A stretch of DNA of 64,000 nt from CAZLDI01 sp964558415 (GTDB lineage Bacteria > Chloroflexota > Dehalococcoidia > SM23-28-2 > RBG-16-64-32), in the NCBI GenBank assembly GCA_964558415.1, contig CAZLDI010000001.1:212304-276303 (forward strand), written 5' to 3'. The position numbers and the translations under genes are program-made. Under the pieces are notes generated by a model. That model ran no database searches. It saw only the letters and a program-made list of their open reading frames with translations, and was not told the origin of the DNA. Position 1 is the stretch's first letter. Each line of letters opens with the position of its first letter. Shown here in pieces: positions 9,038-16,070 of the stretch.

Positions 9038-10882
9038 CTAGCTCCCCGCCGCCGCGGCCGGGACGCGCGCCTCGGCGCCGTCCCCAGCTGCCGCCTGCGA
9101 GAGCGCTTCCTCCTGGTCGCGCAGCTCCAGGTCGTAGATCTGGCGGTAGATGCCGTTGCGGCGCAGGAGCTCTTCGTGTTTGCCCCGCTCGACGACACTG
9201 CCGTCCTGCAGCACCAGGATCTGGTCCGCCATCTTCACCGTGCGCAGCCGTTGCGCGATGACGAACGTCGTGCGGCCACGCATTACCCGCGCCAGCGACT
9301 GCTGAATCTCGTACTCAGTCTGCGTGTCCACGCTGGAAGTGGAGTCGTCCAGGATCAGGATGCGCGGGTCCATCAGCAGCGTCCGCGCGATTGCGACGCG
9401 CTGCTTCTGGCCGCCGGAAAGCGTGATGCCGCGCTCGCCGACCCAGGTATCGTAGCCGTCCGGCAACGACTCGATGAAGTCGTGGATGCGCGCCGCCTTC
9501 GCCGCTTGCTCGATCTCCTCGTTGGTCGCGCTCACGACCCCATACGCGATGTTCTCCCGGACGGTGGCGGAAAACAGGAAGACGTCCTGCTGAACGGTGC
9601 CGATCGCGCTGCGCAGCGAGGCCAGCGTCAAGTCGCGGATGTCGGTCCCATCGATGGTGATGCGACCGCCGGTGACGTCGTAGAAGCGCGGCATCAGGTT
9701 GACGACCGTCGTCTTGCCGCTGCCGGTGGGGCCCATGAGCGCGACGACCTGGCCCGGCTTCGCGTCGATATCGATGCTCGAAAGGACCGGGCTGATGGCG
9801 TCGTAGTGGAACGAGACGCCCTCAAAGCGCACGTGGCCCAACGGGTCGCTCAGCGCCGTGGCCGTGGACTTCTCCTTGACCGCGGACTCCGCATCAAGGA
9901 TCTCGAATATGCGCTGGCCAGCGGCGTTGGCGCGCGAGACGATCATGATGATAAAGCCCAGAGCGCGGACGGGCATCTGGAGTATGGTCAGGTAGAGCAG
10001 GAACGACGTCAGCTCGCCGATCTCCAGGTTGCCGTTCGCCACCTCGCGGCCACCGAACCAGAGTGTGAGGGCGGTCGCCCCCAGCCAGAGGCCGGTCAGC
10101 GCCGGTGAATTGACCGCCTGGATGCGGCCGGAGGCGTACGAGTGCTGGAACAAGGCTTCCGCCTCGCGCCGGAACTTCTCGCCCTCGTGCTCCTCGCGCC
10201 CGAACGCCTTCACCACCCTCGCGCCTGTGAGCGCCTCCTGGAGCACGGTGGCCAGACGCGCGAGCCCCTCCTGGACCTGCGTCCAGATGGGGCGAAGCGC
10301 CAGCGCCATCACGGTGGAGCGCCAGGCGATGATCGGGAGGAACACCCAGCTCACCAGCGCCAGCTTCCAGCTCATGAACAGCATCAGCACGAGCACGGCC
10401 AGGAGCAGCGCGACGATGTAGACGCCGCGCAGGATGCCCATCGCGATGAACCAGCGCGCCGCCTCTACGTCCTGAGTCGCCCGCGACATCAGCGCTCCAG
10501 TCTGCTGCTCATCGTGGTAGGCGTATGAGAGGCGCTGCAGCCGGTCGTAGATCTTGTTGCGGATGTCGTAGGCCACGCGCTGGCTCAGCCACTCCCCCAG
10601 GTAAGTCTGGCCGAACGCGAAGACGCCGCGCGCGACGGCCGCGCCGACAATAGCGAGTGCGGCGAACACGAGCAGCTCACGCTCGCCCGTGGCGACAAGT
10701 TGGTCGCCTTGTTTTTCGATGCCCAGCCCGTAGTCGATCGCCCAGCGAATGAGCTGGGGCATCGCCAGCACGGTCGCGCCGGAGGAGAATACGCAGAGTG
10801 CGGCGAACGCCACCCGGCGCTTGTAGGGGCCGATGAAGCTGAGAAGTCTTAGCGCGTACACGAAACCCTCACGTGAACCCAC
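9038..10882 (-). CDS. ABC transporter, fused permease and ATP-binding half-transporter (first gene)
   Basis: A 614-residue partner of the downstream ABC gene: membrane domain in the N-terminal 330 residues, then an ATPase domain with Walker A GPTGSGKTT, canonical signature LSGGQKQR, and a Walker B ending ILILDDS, where the catalytic Glu is replaced by Asp. Its partner keeps Glu (ILILDEAT). One degenerate and one consensus ATP site is typical of heterodimeric exporters. The H-loop position is IAQRLRT, with Gln instead of His, again indicating a degenerate site in this chain. A TAGAAT-like -10 (10919-10924, minus strand) lies about 35 bases before the start. Confidence 0.92.
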   Translation of the reverse strand: MGSREGFVYALRLLSFIGPYKRRVAFAALCVFSSGATVLAMPQLIRWAIDYGLGIEKQGDQLVATGERELLVFAALAIVGAAVARGVFAFGQTYLGEWLSQRVAYDIRNKIYDRLQRLSYAYHDEQQTGALMSRATQDVEAARWFIAMGILRGVYIVALLLAVLVLMLFMSWKLALVSWVFLPIIAWRSTVMALALRPIWTQVQEGLARLATVLQEALTGARVVKAFGREEHEGEKFRREAEALFQHSYASGRIQAVNSPALTGLWLGATALTLWFGGREVANGNLEIGELTSFLLYLTILQMPVRALGFIIMIVSRANAAGQRIFEILDAESAVKEKSTATALSDPLGHVRFEGVSFHYDAISPVLSSIDIDAKPGQVVALMGPTGSGKTTVVNLMPRFYDVTGGRITIDGTDIRDLTLASLRSAIGTVQQDVFLFSATVRENIAYGVVSATNEEIEQAAKAARIHDFIESLPDGYDTWVGERGITLSGGQKQRVAIARTLLMDPRILILDDSTSSVDTQTEYEIQQSLARVMRGRTTFVIAQRLRTVKMADQILVLQDGSVVERGKHEELLRRNGIYRQIYDLELRDQEEALSQAAAGDGAEARVPAAAAGS

Positions 10883-10918
10883 GCCCGTCCACGAGAGCCG
10901 ACGGCGTTCACTGCTTCG

Positions 10919-10924
10919 ATTCTA
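10919..10924 (-). promoter_or_regulatory. Possible -10 element for the ABC operon
   Basis: TAGAAT read on the minus strand, about 36 bases upstream of the first ABC gene. The -35 region at 17-base spacing (TTACGT) is poor, so this is a weak call. Confidence 0.3.
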
Positions 10925-10999
10925 GCCGAACCTTAACGCGCACGTAAAGGAACGGAGGCAGCCTCACGAGGCGGGAATTTGACCCTTTCCCGGCCGTCC

Positions 11000-11029
11000 T
11001 TGTCCTCGTTTGCCGTTTCCTTCGATAAT
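11000..11029 (+). promoter_or_regulatory. Promoter for rimI, near-leaderless
   Basis: TTGTCC (11000-11005), 18-base spacer, GATAAT (11024-11029). The chosen GTG start at 11036 lies only 6 bases after the -10, so the transcript would begin at or within the start codon. This supports the GTG at 11036 as a leaderless start. Confidence 0.5.
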
Positions 11030-11035
11030 ATCCCC

Positions 11036-11737
11036 GTGCGAATCGCAACGAGATACACGATGCGGCCGATGCGGCTGGCGGACATCCAGCAGGTGATGGA
11101 GGTGGAACAGCAGTCCTTCCCCTCGATGTGGCCTCCCACGGCGTTCAAGCGCGAGCTCCAGCAGAACCGCCTGGCCCACTACACCGTGCTGGTGGAGCGC
11201 CGCCCGGAGATCGAACCACCGGCGCCGCCCTCCGAGGCGGAGCCGGCGAGCCCGCAGCAGGGGCCCTTCGGGCGTCTCCTGGAGGAGCTCCGCCAGATCC
11301 TGCACACGGATGAGCCTCAGCCGCTGCCGCCGCCCGAGCAGCGACCGGAGCTGATCGCCGGCTTCATCGGCGTCTGGCTGCTGCCGGACGAGGCCCATAT
11401 CGTGACGTTTGCGGTCAGAGACTCCTACCGTCGCGAGGGGATCGGCGAACTGCTGCTCATTTCGGCGATGGAACTGGCGCAGCGCCGCGGCCAGTCGATG
11501 GTGACGCTGGAGTGCCGCGTCTCGAACGAGGCGGCATTGGGCCTGTACGGCAAGTACGGCTTCCAGAAGGTGGGCCTGCGCCCACGCTACTACTCCGACA
11601 ACCACGAGGACGCCTACGTGCTGACCGTCTACGGCGTCACCACACCGAAGTACCGCGAGACATTCGCCGCGCTAAGTACCGAGCACCGCCGCCGCTGGGG
11701 CGACATCGACGTCGAAGGCGCCGCGCATGAACCCTGA
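11036..11737 (+). CDS. rimI: Ribosomal protein S18-alanine N-acetyltransferase (GNAT)
   Basis: A 233-residue GNAT protein. The N-terminal RPMRLADIQQVMEVEQQSFP and the WPPTAFKRELQQNRLAHY segment are typical of RimI. After an unusual Pro/Glu-rich insertion of about 60 residues (roughly 55-110) come the acetyl-CoA-binding R-x-x-G-x-G/A motif (YRREGIGELLL) and LECRVSNEAALGLYGKYGF, then a conserved RYYSDNHEDAY. RimI acetylates the N-terminal Ala of ribosomal protein S18. The insertion makes it longer than the ~150-residue enteric enzyme but is common in related long forms. The stop overlaps the start of the next gene. Confidence 0.88.
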   Translation: MRIATRYTMRPMRLADIQQVMEVEQQSFPSMWPPTAFKRELQQNRLAHYTVLVERRPEIEPPAPPSEAEPASPQQGPFGRLLEELRQILHTDEPQPLPPPEQRPELIAGFIGVWLLPDEAHIVTFAVRDSYRREGIGELLLISAMELAQRRGQSMVTLECRVSNEAALGLYGKYGFQKVGLRPRYYSDNHEDAYVLTVYGVTTPKYRETFAALSTEHRRRWGDIDVEGAAHEP

Positions 11738-12119
11738 CCAGCGCGAGATAGCACCGGTGGCGCCGGAGCTCTTCGTCCCGGACGTGGCGGCGGCGGTGGC
11801 ATTCTACGCAGAGAAGTTCGGCTTCGCGACCGTGCGAGCCGAGGCCGACTTCGCCATCGTCGCGCTCGGCCGCGCGGTCGTCATGTTTGCCGCCGACCAT
11901 CTGTACGTCGCGATGGGCGGGAGCGTCGAAGGCGCGCGCGGCCTCGCGATCGATGTGCGTGTCATGGTGCCGGACGTCGACGCGATGCACCGCCGATGCC
12001 ACGAGGGCGGCGTGGAGATCGTGCACGACATCGCGAACCGGTACTACGGCCTGCGCGATTTCGTGGCCCGCGACCCGAACGGGTTTCGCATCCGCTTCGC
12101 CGCGCCGCTAGGGGCGTAG
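11727..12119 (+). CDS. VOC (glyoxalase/bleomycin resistance-like) family protein
   Basis: A 130-residue protein with the paired beta-alpha-beta-beta-beta modules of the vicinal oxygen chelate fold: ELFVPDVAAAVAFYAEKFGF near the start and the C-terminal YYGLRDFVARDPNGFRIRF segment with the Glu/Asp-rich metal region poorly conserved. It overlaps rimI by 11 bases, indicating co-translation. Function cannot be assigned beyond fold; some relatives bind small ligands without catalysis. Confidence 0.85.
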   Translation: MNPDQREIAPVAPELFVPDVAAAVAFYAEKFGFATVRAEADFAIVALGRAVVMFAADHLYVAMGGSVEGARGLAIDVRVMVPDVDAMHRRCHEGGVEIVHDIANRYYGLRDFVARDPNGFRIRFAAPLGA

Positions 12120-12145
12120 GGCAGCGCAGCAACGAAACACTCGGT

Positions 12146-12246
12146 GTAGGGGCGAGGCACGCGAGACGACATCGCGTTGAACGGATGGTATGTCGGCCCT
12201 TCGTCGGTCCAACCCCAACCAACGGCGTTCGCGTGCCTCGCCCTAC
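12146..12246. repeat. ~100-bp inverted-repeat element (GTAGGGGCG family)
   Basis: The left end (12146-12164) reads GTAGGGGCGAGGCACGCGA and the right end (12228-12246) is its near-perfect reverse complement, ending GCCTCGCCCTAC. The spacing gives a 101-bp MITE-like unit. A second element of about the same size with the same ends lies at 31555-31655. No coding content is seen. Confidence 0.7.
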
Positions 12247-12308
12247 GGCGCTGGTTCGCGACAACGCCTTGCTTCGTCCACCCGCCGCCCCTTACGCTGT
12301 CTGTCGAA

Positions 12309-12608
12309 ATGTCCACCGCCACAGAGAAGCTGCAACGACAGCTCGATGCCGTACCGCCGCTACGTGGAAGAGGCCCGGTATCGTACGACTACGGGAAGTG
12401 GGTGGACGCGACGCACCACCTGCTGATCACCCTCTTCGGCGAGGAATCGGCGCAGGCTGGGGCCTTCCTGGACATCGTCGGCGAGGGCGCCGAGGCGCGC
12501 GGTTGGGGCCTGCCTCTGGCGCCGGACAACCCGTGGGGCATGCAGGCCCGCCTCGAGCGGGCGGAGGAGTATCTACTGACGCTTCTCACGGCCACGCCCC
12601 ACACGTAG
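12309..12608 (+). CDS. Small hypothetical protein
   Basis: A 99-residue protein, MSTATEKLQRQLDAV at the start, not recognised. It is predicted mostly helical, with no signal peptide or membrane segment. A longer frame begins at 12177 but that part reads through the inverted-repeat element, so the internal ATG is preferred. It carries a YDYGKWVDATHHLL segment and a C-terminal helix ERAEEYLLTLL. It ends just before another GTAGGGGCG repeat end at 12607. Confidence 0.5.
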   Translation: MSTATEKLQRQLDAVPPLRGRGPVSYDYGKWVDATHHLLITLFGEESAQAGAFLDIVGEGAEARGWGLPLAPDNPWGMQARLERAEEYLLTLLTATPHT

Positions 12609-12744
12609 GGGCGCAGCGACCGCCTTACTCGCTGCACTCGCCCGTTATCACCAGGCATCCCGAACGCGACGAGCACTTCGCCCCACGCATTGCTGCGCCC
12701 AACGCTCGCCCGCGGGACGGCGCCGCGCTGCCCCCAGAATGCAG

Positions 12745-13338
12745 TCAGCACTCGACTTCAATTGGTGCCGGAAGCGGTTGGCCAGGCGGCACGTCTGTCG
12801 CGGCGCTCACCGGTACCATAGCTTCCGCCGCTCGCCGCGCCCGCCCGGGCGACGCCGCGTGTATTTCAACCAGCAAATTAGCTGTGTGCACCAAGACTCG
12901 TGAGGTTTCTGCGAACCCGATCGCGCCACGGACCGAGAATTGATGGCTCAACTCCGTTTGTACAGGCGAATGATAGTCGCAGTATGGGTAGGTTGTAACG
13001 GAAAGAGGAGCGGCGAAGCCTTCATCGCCGAACCTCAGCTTGGGAAACTCCTTGAGATAACCCATACCCACACGCCGGATGCGCTCTCCGGTTCGCGGGA
13101 TAGTTGTGTCAAAATGGGCCGCGCTGTTAAGCGGCAACCCCTCGAATTCGAGACCGACCCAGTAGACTTCGAATCCCGCCTCAGACTGGGCGCGCAGCGC
13201 GTCCTCCGTGGTCAGCACAATTGGCGTGCCCCCTCCGCCCCACCAGACGCCGTAGCGCAACAGCAAGCCCAGCACGAAGAGCCCCAGCACGAACAGGGCG
13301 AAAGTAACAAATGCTCCCAGGACAATATTGCCTCCCAC
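12745..13338 (-). CDS. Hypothetical membrane-anchored protein
   Basis: A 197-residue protein starting at a GTG (13338), 16 bases after the upstream kinase-like gene. It has one long N-terminal hydrophobic segment (about residues 5-28, FVTFALFVLGLFVLGLLL) and then a soluble domain outside the membrane with a PYCDYHSPVQTELSHQF stretch. No family is recognised. An upstream in-frame extension to 13461 lies inside the kinase-like gene and is rejected. Same strand and close spacing suggest co-transcription with it. Confidence 0.6.
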   Translation of the reverse strand: MGGNIVLGAFVTFALFVLGLFVLGLLLRYGVWWGGGGTPIVLTTEDALRAQSEAGFEVYWVGLEFEGLPLNSAAHFDTTIPRTGERIRRVGMGYLKEFPKLRFGDEGFAAPLSVTTYPYCDYHSPVQTELSHQFSVRGAIGFAETSRVLVHTANLLVEIHAASPGRARRAAEAMVPVSAATDVPPGQPLPAPIEVEC

Positions 13339-13354
13339 GGCCGGTCCTGCCCCG

Positions 13355-14047
13355 TTACCCCCCCTTCGACCGCACCGCCGTCTCGATGAGCGCCGTCGCC
13401 GTCTCGAACGAGAGGCGCGAGGTGTCGATGCAGAGGTCGTACAGGTTCGGGTCCTCCACATCCACCTTCCAGAACTTGCGGTAGAAGGCCCCGCGACCGC
13501 GGTCGCTGTCGTGCGTGCGCCGGGTCGCCTCCTCCATGCCGAGGCCGTCTCGCTCGGCCAGGCGGCCCGCGCGCAGCTTCTGCGGCGCGACGCAGAGGAC
13601 GTGCAGCGCCCGCGGGTTGTCCGCGAGGATCATCTGGCTGCCGCGGCCGAGGATCACCACGTCGCCCTTCGCGGACAGGTCGCGGATGATCGTGGACATC
13701 GTCTCCAGGTAGATCTCGTCGCTGATCTGCGGCTCCTCGTGCTCGGCCGCCATGTCGGCGTACGTCTTCGAGAGGATCACCTCGAGGCCCGTGGCGCCGG
13801 TCAGAGGGTCGGCGCCGGAGACAGCGGAGCGCTCCAGGAACGTGCGGAAGAGGGACGACAGCCTTTCGCGGAAGCTGCCTCGGCGCTCGTCGTGTTCTTC
13901 GACCGCGCCGACGGTGACGCCGCACTTCTGCGCGGCCTGCACCATCAACTGCTGGTCCACGAAGCCGATGCCGAGGCGCGCGGCCACCATTTCGGCCACC
14001 TCGCGCGCGCCGCTGGCGATGTTGCCCGACAGGGTCACTACGGGCAT
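13355..14047 (-). CDS. Cytidylate kinase-like family protein
   Basis: A 230-residue protein of the cytidylate kinase-like (Cytidylate_kin2) family. The N-terminal MPVVTLSGNIASGAREVAEMVA is the modified P-loop region; ILGRGSQMILAD in the middle and a C-terminal YDLCIDTSRLSFETA segment are typical. The start at 14047 has AAGGAGA seven bases upstream; the frame extends further to 14203 but without homology-like sequence. These proteins are predicted nucleotide or small-molecule kinases; the true substrate is often not CMP. Confidence 0.82.
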   Translation of the reverse strand: MPVVTLSGNIASGAREVAEMVAARLGIGFVDQQLMVQAAQKCGVTVGAVEEHDERRGSFRERLSSLFRTFLERSAVSGADPLTGATGLEVILSKTYADMAAEHEEPQISDEIYLETMSTIIRDLSAKGDVVILGRGSQMILADNPRALHVLCVAPQKLRAGRLAERDGLGMEEATRRTHDSDRGRGAFYRKFWKVDVEDPNLYDLCIDTSRLSFETATALIETAVRSKGG

Positions 14048-14195
14048 CTGATTCTCCTTCTCCCCCGCCTCTTCGTTCGCCCCTCCCGAGGGCGACACCA
14101 GTATACGGCAGCGACGCCGGATGTCAATGCGGCGGAGCGGGGCGCGATGCGCCCGGGAGTCTATGGCGCAGGAGGTTAGACGGCAGTGGGTGGCT

Positions 14196-14228
14196 CCGCT
14201 CATGGTACGAGAACCTCACCATGAGCGG
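14196..14228. repeat. Hairpin repeat, CCGCTCATGGT family (copy 1)
   Basis: CCGCTCATGGT and its reverse complement ACCATGAGCGG flank an 11-base centre. The same unit occurs in the other orientation at 35491-35524 and 35619-35652. Variants at about 14295 and 14488 read CCGCTCATCCT...AGGATGAGCG, where both arms have changed together, so pairing is kept. Confidence 0.7.
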
Positions 14229-14279
14229 TCGGGGGCCTTCCTGGCGCGCGATGTTGCCCGCAGCGTGACTTCCGCCAGG

Positions 14280-14637
14280 AGTGACAAACGTCTCTTCCGC
14301 TCATCCTGAGGCACTCGTAGGATGAGCGAGGCAGGAGGCGCCGAATTGGCATTCTACGTTTACATGCTTCGATGCGCAGACGGTTCAATATACGTGGGGC
14401 ACACTGAGAACCTCGAGCTGCGGCTCGCAGCGCATCGGGCGAGGCTGCCCGCTGCTACATGCTCCGACGAGAAGTGACAAACGTCTCTTCCGCTCATCCT
14501 GAGGCACTCGTAGGATGAGCGAGGCAGGAGGCCCCGAGTTGGCATTCTACGTTTACCTGCTTCGATGCGCAGACGGTTCTATATACGTGGGGCACACCGA
14601 GGCCTCGAGCTGCGGCTCGCAGCGCATCGGGCGAGGC
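14280..14637. repeat. Partial tandem duplication, ~166 bp, spacing 193 bp
   Basis: Bases 14280-14445 are repeated at 14473-14637 with few changes and one missing base in the second copy. Each copy contains a hairpin of the CCGCTCATCCT type and the first ~34 codons of a GIY-YIG gene. Between them is a short unique stretch (14446-14472). Confidence 0.85.
14346..14477 (+). pseudogene. GIY-YIG endonuclease-like N-terminal fragment (first duplicate)
   Basis: A TTG-initiated 43-codon frame reading LAFYVYMLRCADGSIYVGHT, the N-terminal strand pair of the GIY-YIG fold (here VYM and IYVG), then ELRLAAHRARL before running into the second duplicate and a stop. It lacks the C-terminal half of the domain, so it cannot be an intact nuclease. 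Confidence 0.75.
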
Positions 14638-14867
14638 GCTATTCGGGATACACCTCGAAGCGTCTGCCGGTCTCGCTGATCTTCTCTAGCGACTTCGGCA
14701 CGCGTGACGAAGCCTTCACGGCCGAACGTCAGATCAAGGGCTGGTCGCGGGCCAAGAAGTTAGCGCTTGCACGCGGAGAATGGGACGTGGTGGTGCAACT
14801 GGCGTCTGTGCGATCGCCCGATAGGCTCCGAACATCCACGTTATTCGGTGCAGGCGAAAGGGTGTAA
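14539..14867 (+). pseudogene. GIY-YIG endonuclease-like gene, frameshifted (second duplicate)
   Basis: The second copy starts at a TTG (14539) and reads LAFYVYLLRCADGSIYVGHTE, then loses one base relative to the first copy (at the gaggcctcgag stretch near 14600). The rest of the domain continues in another frame to 14867: LELRLAAHRARRYSGYTSKR, then AERQIKGWSRAKKLALA, typical of the UPF0213/YhbQ-like single-domain GIY-YIG proteins. Repairing the base gives a full-length protein of roughly 110 residues. It is either a pseudogene or a sequencing slip, but the adjacent duplication favours real decay. Confidence 0.75.
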
Positions 14868-14906
14868 CCCGCGTTCATCAAGCGCCGTACGTTTTCACAA
14901 CCGGGG

Positions 14907-15506
14907 TCAGTCTGCATCGAACGCGATCCGTATGCAGTCGCCGTCCCGCGGGATGTACTGCGGGCTCACGACCTGGAACTCGCGCTCCGTGAGCGATGTG
15001 CAGGCCGCGGTCGCTTCCGCGAACGACGCGCCGGGCTGCCCGCCGGAGAGCGGGTGGATGCCGCTGTCCGCGCGGAGGACGCGCAACGACGGTCGGCGGC
15101 CGTCCGGGCAGCTGTCCCTTGCCGTATCGAGCAACTGCGAGTGCTGCGGCAGGCGCAGCGTCGTCCCGGTCAGCTCGCCGCCCTCGTACCGTATCCAGCT
15201 CGCGACGCTCGCACCGGCGCCCTCGCCCGCGGCCGACGTGGGGTGCAAATGAATGATGCCGTCTCCGTGTGTGTGGATGCCGGCCGCGTTCGCCGCCTCC
15301 GCGAAGAGCGGCTGGATGATCCCGCAGACGCTGACCTCGTACGCCGCGTGCCAGTGGTCGCCGATCCTCGGACCATCACTAGCGCCAGCATCGTCGTCGC
15401 CGGCTGAAGCCTTCACGATGATCATGCCGCCCATCGCCGCGAACAGGGCGGCGGCGAGAGGGGGCAGAACCGCGAGGGAGAGACGGCGGATGCGAGAAGC
15501 GTGCAT
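14907..15506 (-). CDS. HWHA-domain extracytoplasmic protein 1
   Basis: A 199-residue protein with an N-terminal membrane anchor or signal (residues about 10-33, LAVLPPLAAALFAAMGGMII). It then has GDHWHAAYEVSVCG and GIHTHGDGIIHLHP, a His-rich signature shared with the next two genes. The divergent C-terminal half has LREFQVVSPQYIPRDGDCIRI-like strand content and several Cys. The conserved His set suggests metal binding outside the membrane (inference). No named family is recognised. It is the last gene of a same-strand run of four from 18135. Confidence 0.75.
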   Translation of the reverse strand: MHASRIRRLSLAVLPPLAAALFAAMGGMIIVKASAGDDDAGASDGPRIGDHWHAAYEVSVCGIIQPLFAEAANAAGIHTHGDGIIHLHPTSAAGEGAGASVASWIRYEGGELTGTTLRLPQHSQLLDTARDSCPDGRRPSLRVLRADSGIHPLSGGQPGASFAEATAACTSLTEREFQVVSPQYIPRDGDCIRIAFDAD

Positions 15507-15518
15507 TGCGAAGCCCGC

Positions 15519-16052
15519 CTAGAACGGCGATTCCAGCGGCATCGGCTGGTCTAGCGGCTCCGGCCCGAACGGCCCGAACGAGAGGGTGACGCCGTCCCCG
15601 TCGTGCGGGATATATTGGCTCCAATCGTCCAGCCTCTCGCTGTTGACGAACACCTGGAGCTCACCCCCCGAGCCGTCGGGGCACTCGTCACCATTCCGGT
15701 ACGTGACCGTGCTGCCAATCATGCGGATCTCGGTGTCCGTCAGCCTGCCCTCCCCACACTCAAACCACTTCACGAGACGCGAACCCGAACCCTTCTCCGA
15801 CTCGTTGAACGGGTGGATGTGGATGATGCCGTCGCCCTGCGTGTTCACGCCGCCTTCGAACGTCGGCGCATTGGGCTGTCGCTCGCCGCACACGAAGAAG
15901 CGGTATCCGGCATGCCAGTGGTCGTTGATAGCGGGCGACGGGTCCAGGCGTTCGACGTCAAACACCAGGAAGATAGCCAGGACCGTAAGAACAGCCCCTG
16001 CTCCACACGGCAGGAGGACGAGCAGCGCGCGTCGCAGTCCCGCGGAACTCAA
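15519..16052 (-). CDS. HWHA-domain extracytoplasmic protein 2
   Basis: A 177-residue paralogue starting at a TTG (16052). It has an N-terminal hydrophobic segment (residues about 8-30) and then NDHWHAGYRFFVCGERQPNA, followed by GDGIIHIHPF, WFECGEGRLTDTEIRMIG and QVFVNSERLDDWSQYIPHDG. It is much closer to the third protein than to the first: the same order of strands and the same NGDxC spacing. It lacks the C-terminal cupredoxin-like part of protein 3. In place of the second HTHGDG motif it has NTQGDG, so one His of the set is missing. Confidence 0.78.
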   Translation of the reverse strand: MSSAGLRRALLVLLPCGAGAVLTVLAIFLVFDVERLDPSPAINDHWHAGYRFFVCGERQPNAPTFEGGVNTQGDGIIHIHPFNESEKGSGSRLVKWFECGEGRLTDTEIRMIGSTVTYRNGDECPDGSGGELQVFVNSERLDDWSQYIPHDGDGVTLSFGPFGPEPLDQPMPLESPF

Positions 16053-16070
16053 GCGAGCTACTCCGTCCAG

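Noticed and set aside
11996..12943. Long plus-strand frame (315 codons) from the VOC gene onward
   Set aside because: Reads through the inverted-repeat element and other genes with biased, low-complexity residues; no motif.
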